In this document: piece by piece, positions 63,633 through 64,000 of the stretch | How the letters are laid out: the number at the start of each line of letters is the position of its first letter | Position numbering within the stretch: position 1 is the stretch's first letter | DNA from: Terricaulis sp. | GTDB taxonomy: Bacteria > Pseudomonadota > Alphaproteobacteria > Caulobacterales > Aquidulcibacteraceae | NCBI GenBank assembly: GCA_024707365.1 | Contig: JANPZV010000002.1 | Span: 16,558 to 80,557 of the forward strand | Direction of reading: 5' to 3' | Length of the DNA: 64,000 bases | Program-made: the position numbers and the translations under genes | Notes under the pieces: generated by a model | Told to the model about the DNA's origin: nothing | Databases searched by the model: none | Seen by the model: the letters and a program-made list of their open reading frames with translations, nothing else

Positions 63633-64000
63633 ATGAGCGCTTTGATCTCTTTCGCCGTCGCTTCCGCGCCCGCCGCCGCCGAGACCGGCGCCCAGGGCGC
63701 GCTGCTTATCGCCGGCATTATCGGCGTGGTGATCGCCTGGTTCGTCTGGGGGTGGCTGGTGCGGCTGATGCGCGCCCAGAAGGCCGCAAGCGCGACCGGC
63801 GGGCGTTACGAGGATTTCGTGCTGGAGGCGCTGGTCAACGCGGCCAAGATTGATGGGCGCGTCAATGACGCCGAGCGCGCGGCGATCGCCAAGGCGCTCA
63901 CTGAAACTGCAGGCGTCACTATCGATCCTCCAGTGCTGGATAACGCTTTCGCCAACGCCAAACTGGGCAAAGCCGAACTGACGGCCTACCTCACGGCGCG
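63633..64000 (+). CDS. TerB-like membrane-anchored protein (3' truncated by window)
   Basis: Frame open from ATG 63633 to the window end, 122 codons. N-terminal Ala-rich stretch, one transmembrane helix (GALLIAGIIGVVIAWFVWGW near 22-41), a short basic segment, then a TerB/DUF533-like acidic helical domain: FVLEALVNAAKIDGRVNDAE near 63-82 followed by RAAIAKAL. TerB-like domains bind metal in tellurite-resistance and related proteins; the role here is unknown. It is divergent from the esterase gene across an 81-base gap. Confidence 0.75.
   Translation, partial: MSALISFAVASAPAAAETGAQGALLIAGIIGVVIAWFVWGWLVRLMRAQKAASATGGRYEDFVLEALVNAAKIDGRVNDAERAAIAKALTETAGVTIDPPVLDNAFANAKLGKAELTAYLTA

Overview
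The window is a dense, high-G+C block of chromosomal housekeeping genes from an alphaproteobacterium. Gene order (nuo operon - birA - coaX - rnj - mce - proS - lolCD - dnaE; rpsB - tsf - pyrH - frr - uppS - cdsA - dxr - rseP - bamA - skp - lpxD - fabZ - lpxA - lpxI - lpxB; then gltA, gltX, comEC, lexA, trpCDGE, ppiD, tpiA, secG, pyrG) matches the Caulobacterales/Hyphomonadales pattern. LpxI, RNase J, DUF1467 and an alphaproteobacterial SOS box (GTTC-N7-GTTC) agree with that. Genus cannot be decided from the sequence alone.

Layout. 1-17.2 kb: respiratory complex I genes nuoB (cut by the window start) to nuoN, with several small non-nuo genes between subunits (membrane proteins, a GFA-fold protein, an NTF2-like protein, a methyltransferase, a lipoprotein) and one short gene on the opposite strand that splits the cluster between nuoF and nuoG. 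17.2-28.5 kb: cofactor, RNA-decay, tRNA-charging, lipoprotein-sorting and replication genes. 28.6-31.2 kb: two tandem exported amidohydrolase-like proteins. 31.4-46.1 kb: translation start-up, isoprenoid/phospholipid synthesis, the outer-membrane assembly factor BamA with Skp, and lipid A synthesis. 46.1-48.8 kb (minus): citrate synthase and glutamyl-tRNA synthetase. 48.8-51.0 kb: comEC. 51.0-57.7 kb (minus): ppiD-trpE-trpG-trpD-trpC and lexA. 57.8-61.0 kb: tpiA, secG, pyrG. 61.0-64.0 kb: a lower-G+C gene of unknown function, a class II amidotransferase, an esterase-like lipoprotein and the start of a TerB-like membrane protein.

The most striking property is technical. About 30 single- or double-base indels, mostly in homopolymers or GC dinucleotide runs, break reading frames of essential single-copy genes (dnaE four times, bamA, pyrG, lexA, trpC and the uppS/cdsA pair twice each, and many others). 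Correcting one base at each place restores full-length proteins, so I annotate whole genes across the breaks and treat the breaks as probable sequence errors. Nearly all lie right of 19 kb.

I found no tRNA, rRNA, CRISPR array, insertion sequence, prophage or recognisable defence system. I do not see a convincing new biological system. The best leads are the extra genes inside the nuo cluster, the in-frame lower-G+C segment ahead of lolC, the lower-G+C unknown gene after pyrG, and an archaeal/eukaryote-type ProRS.
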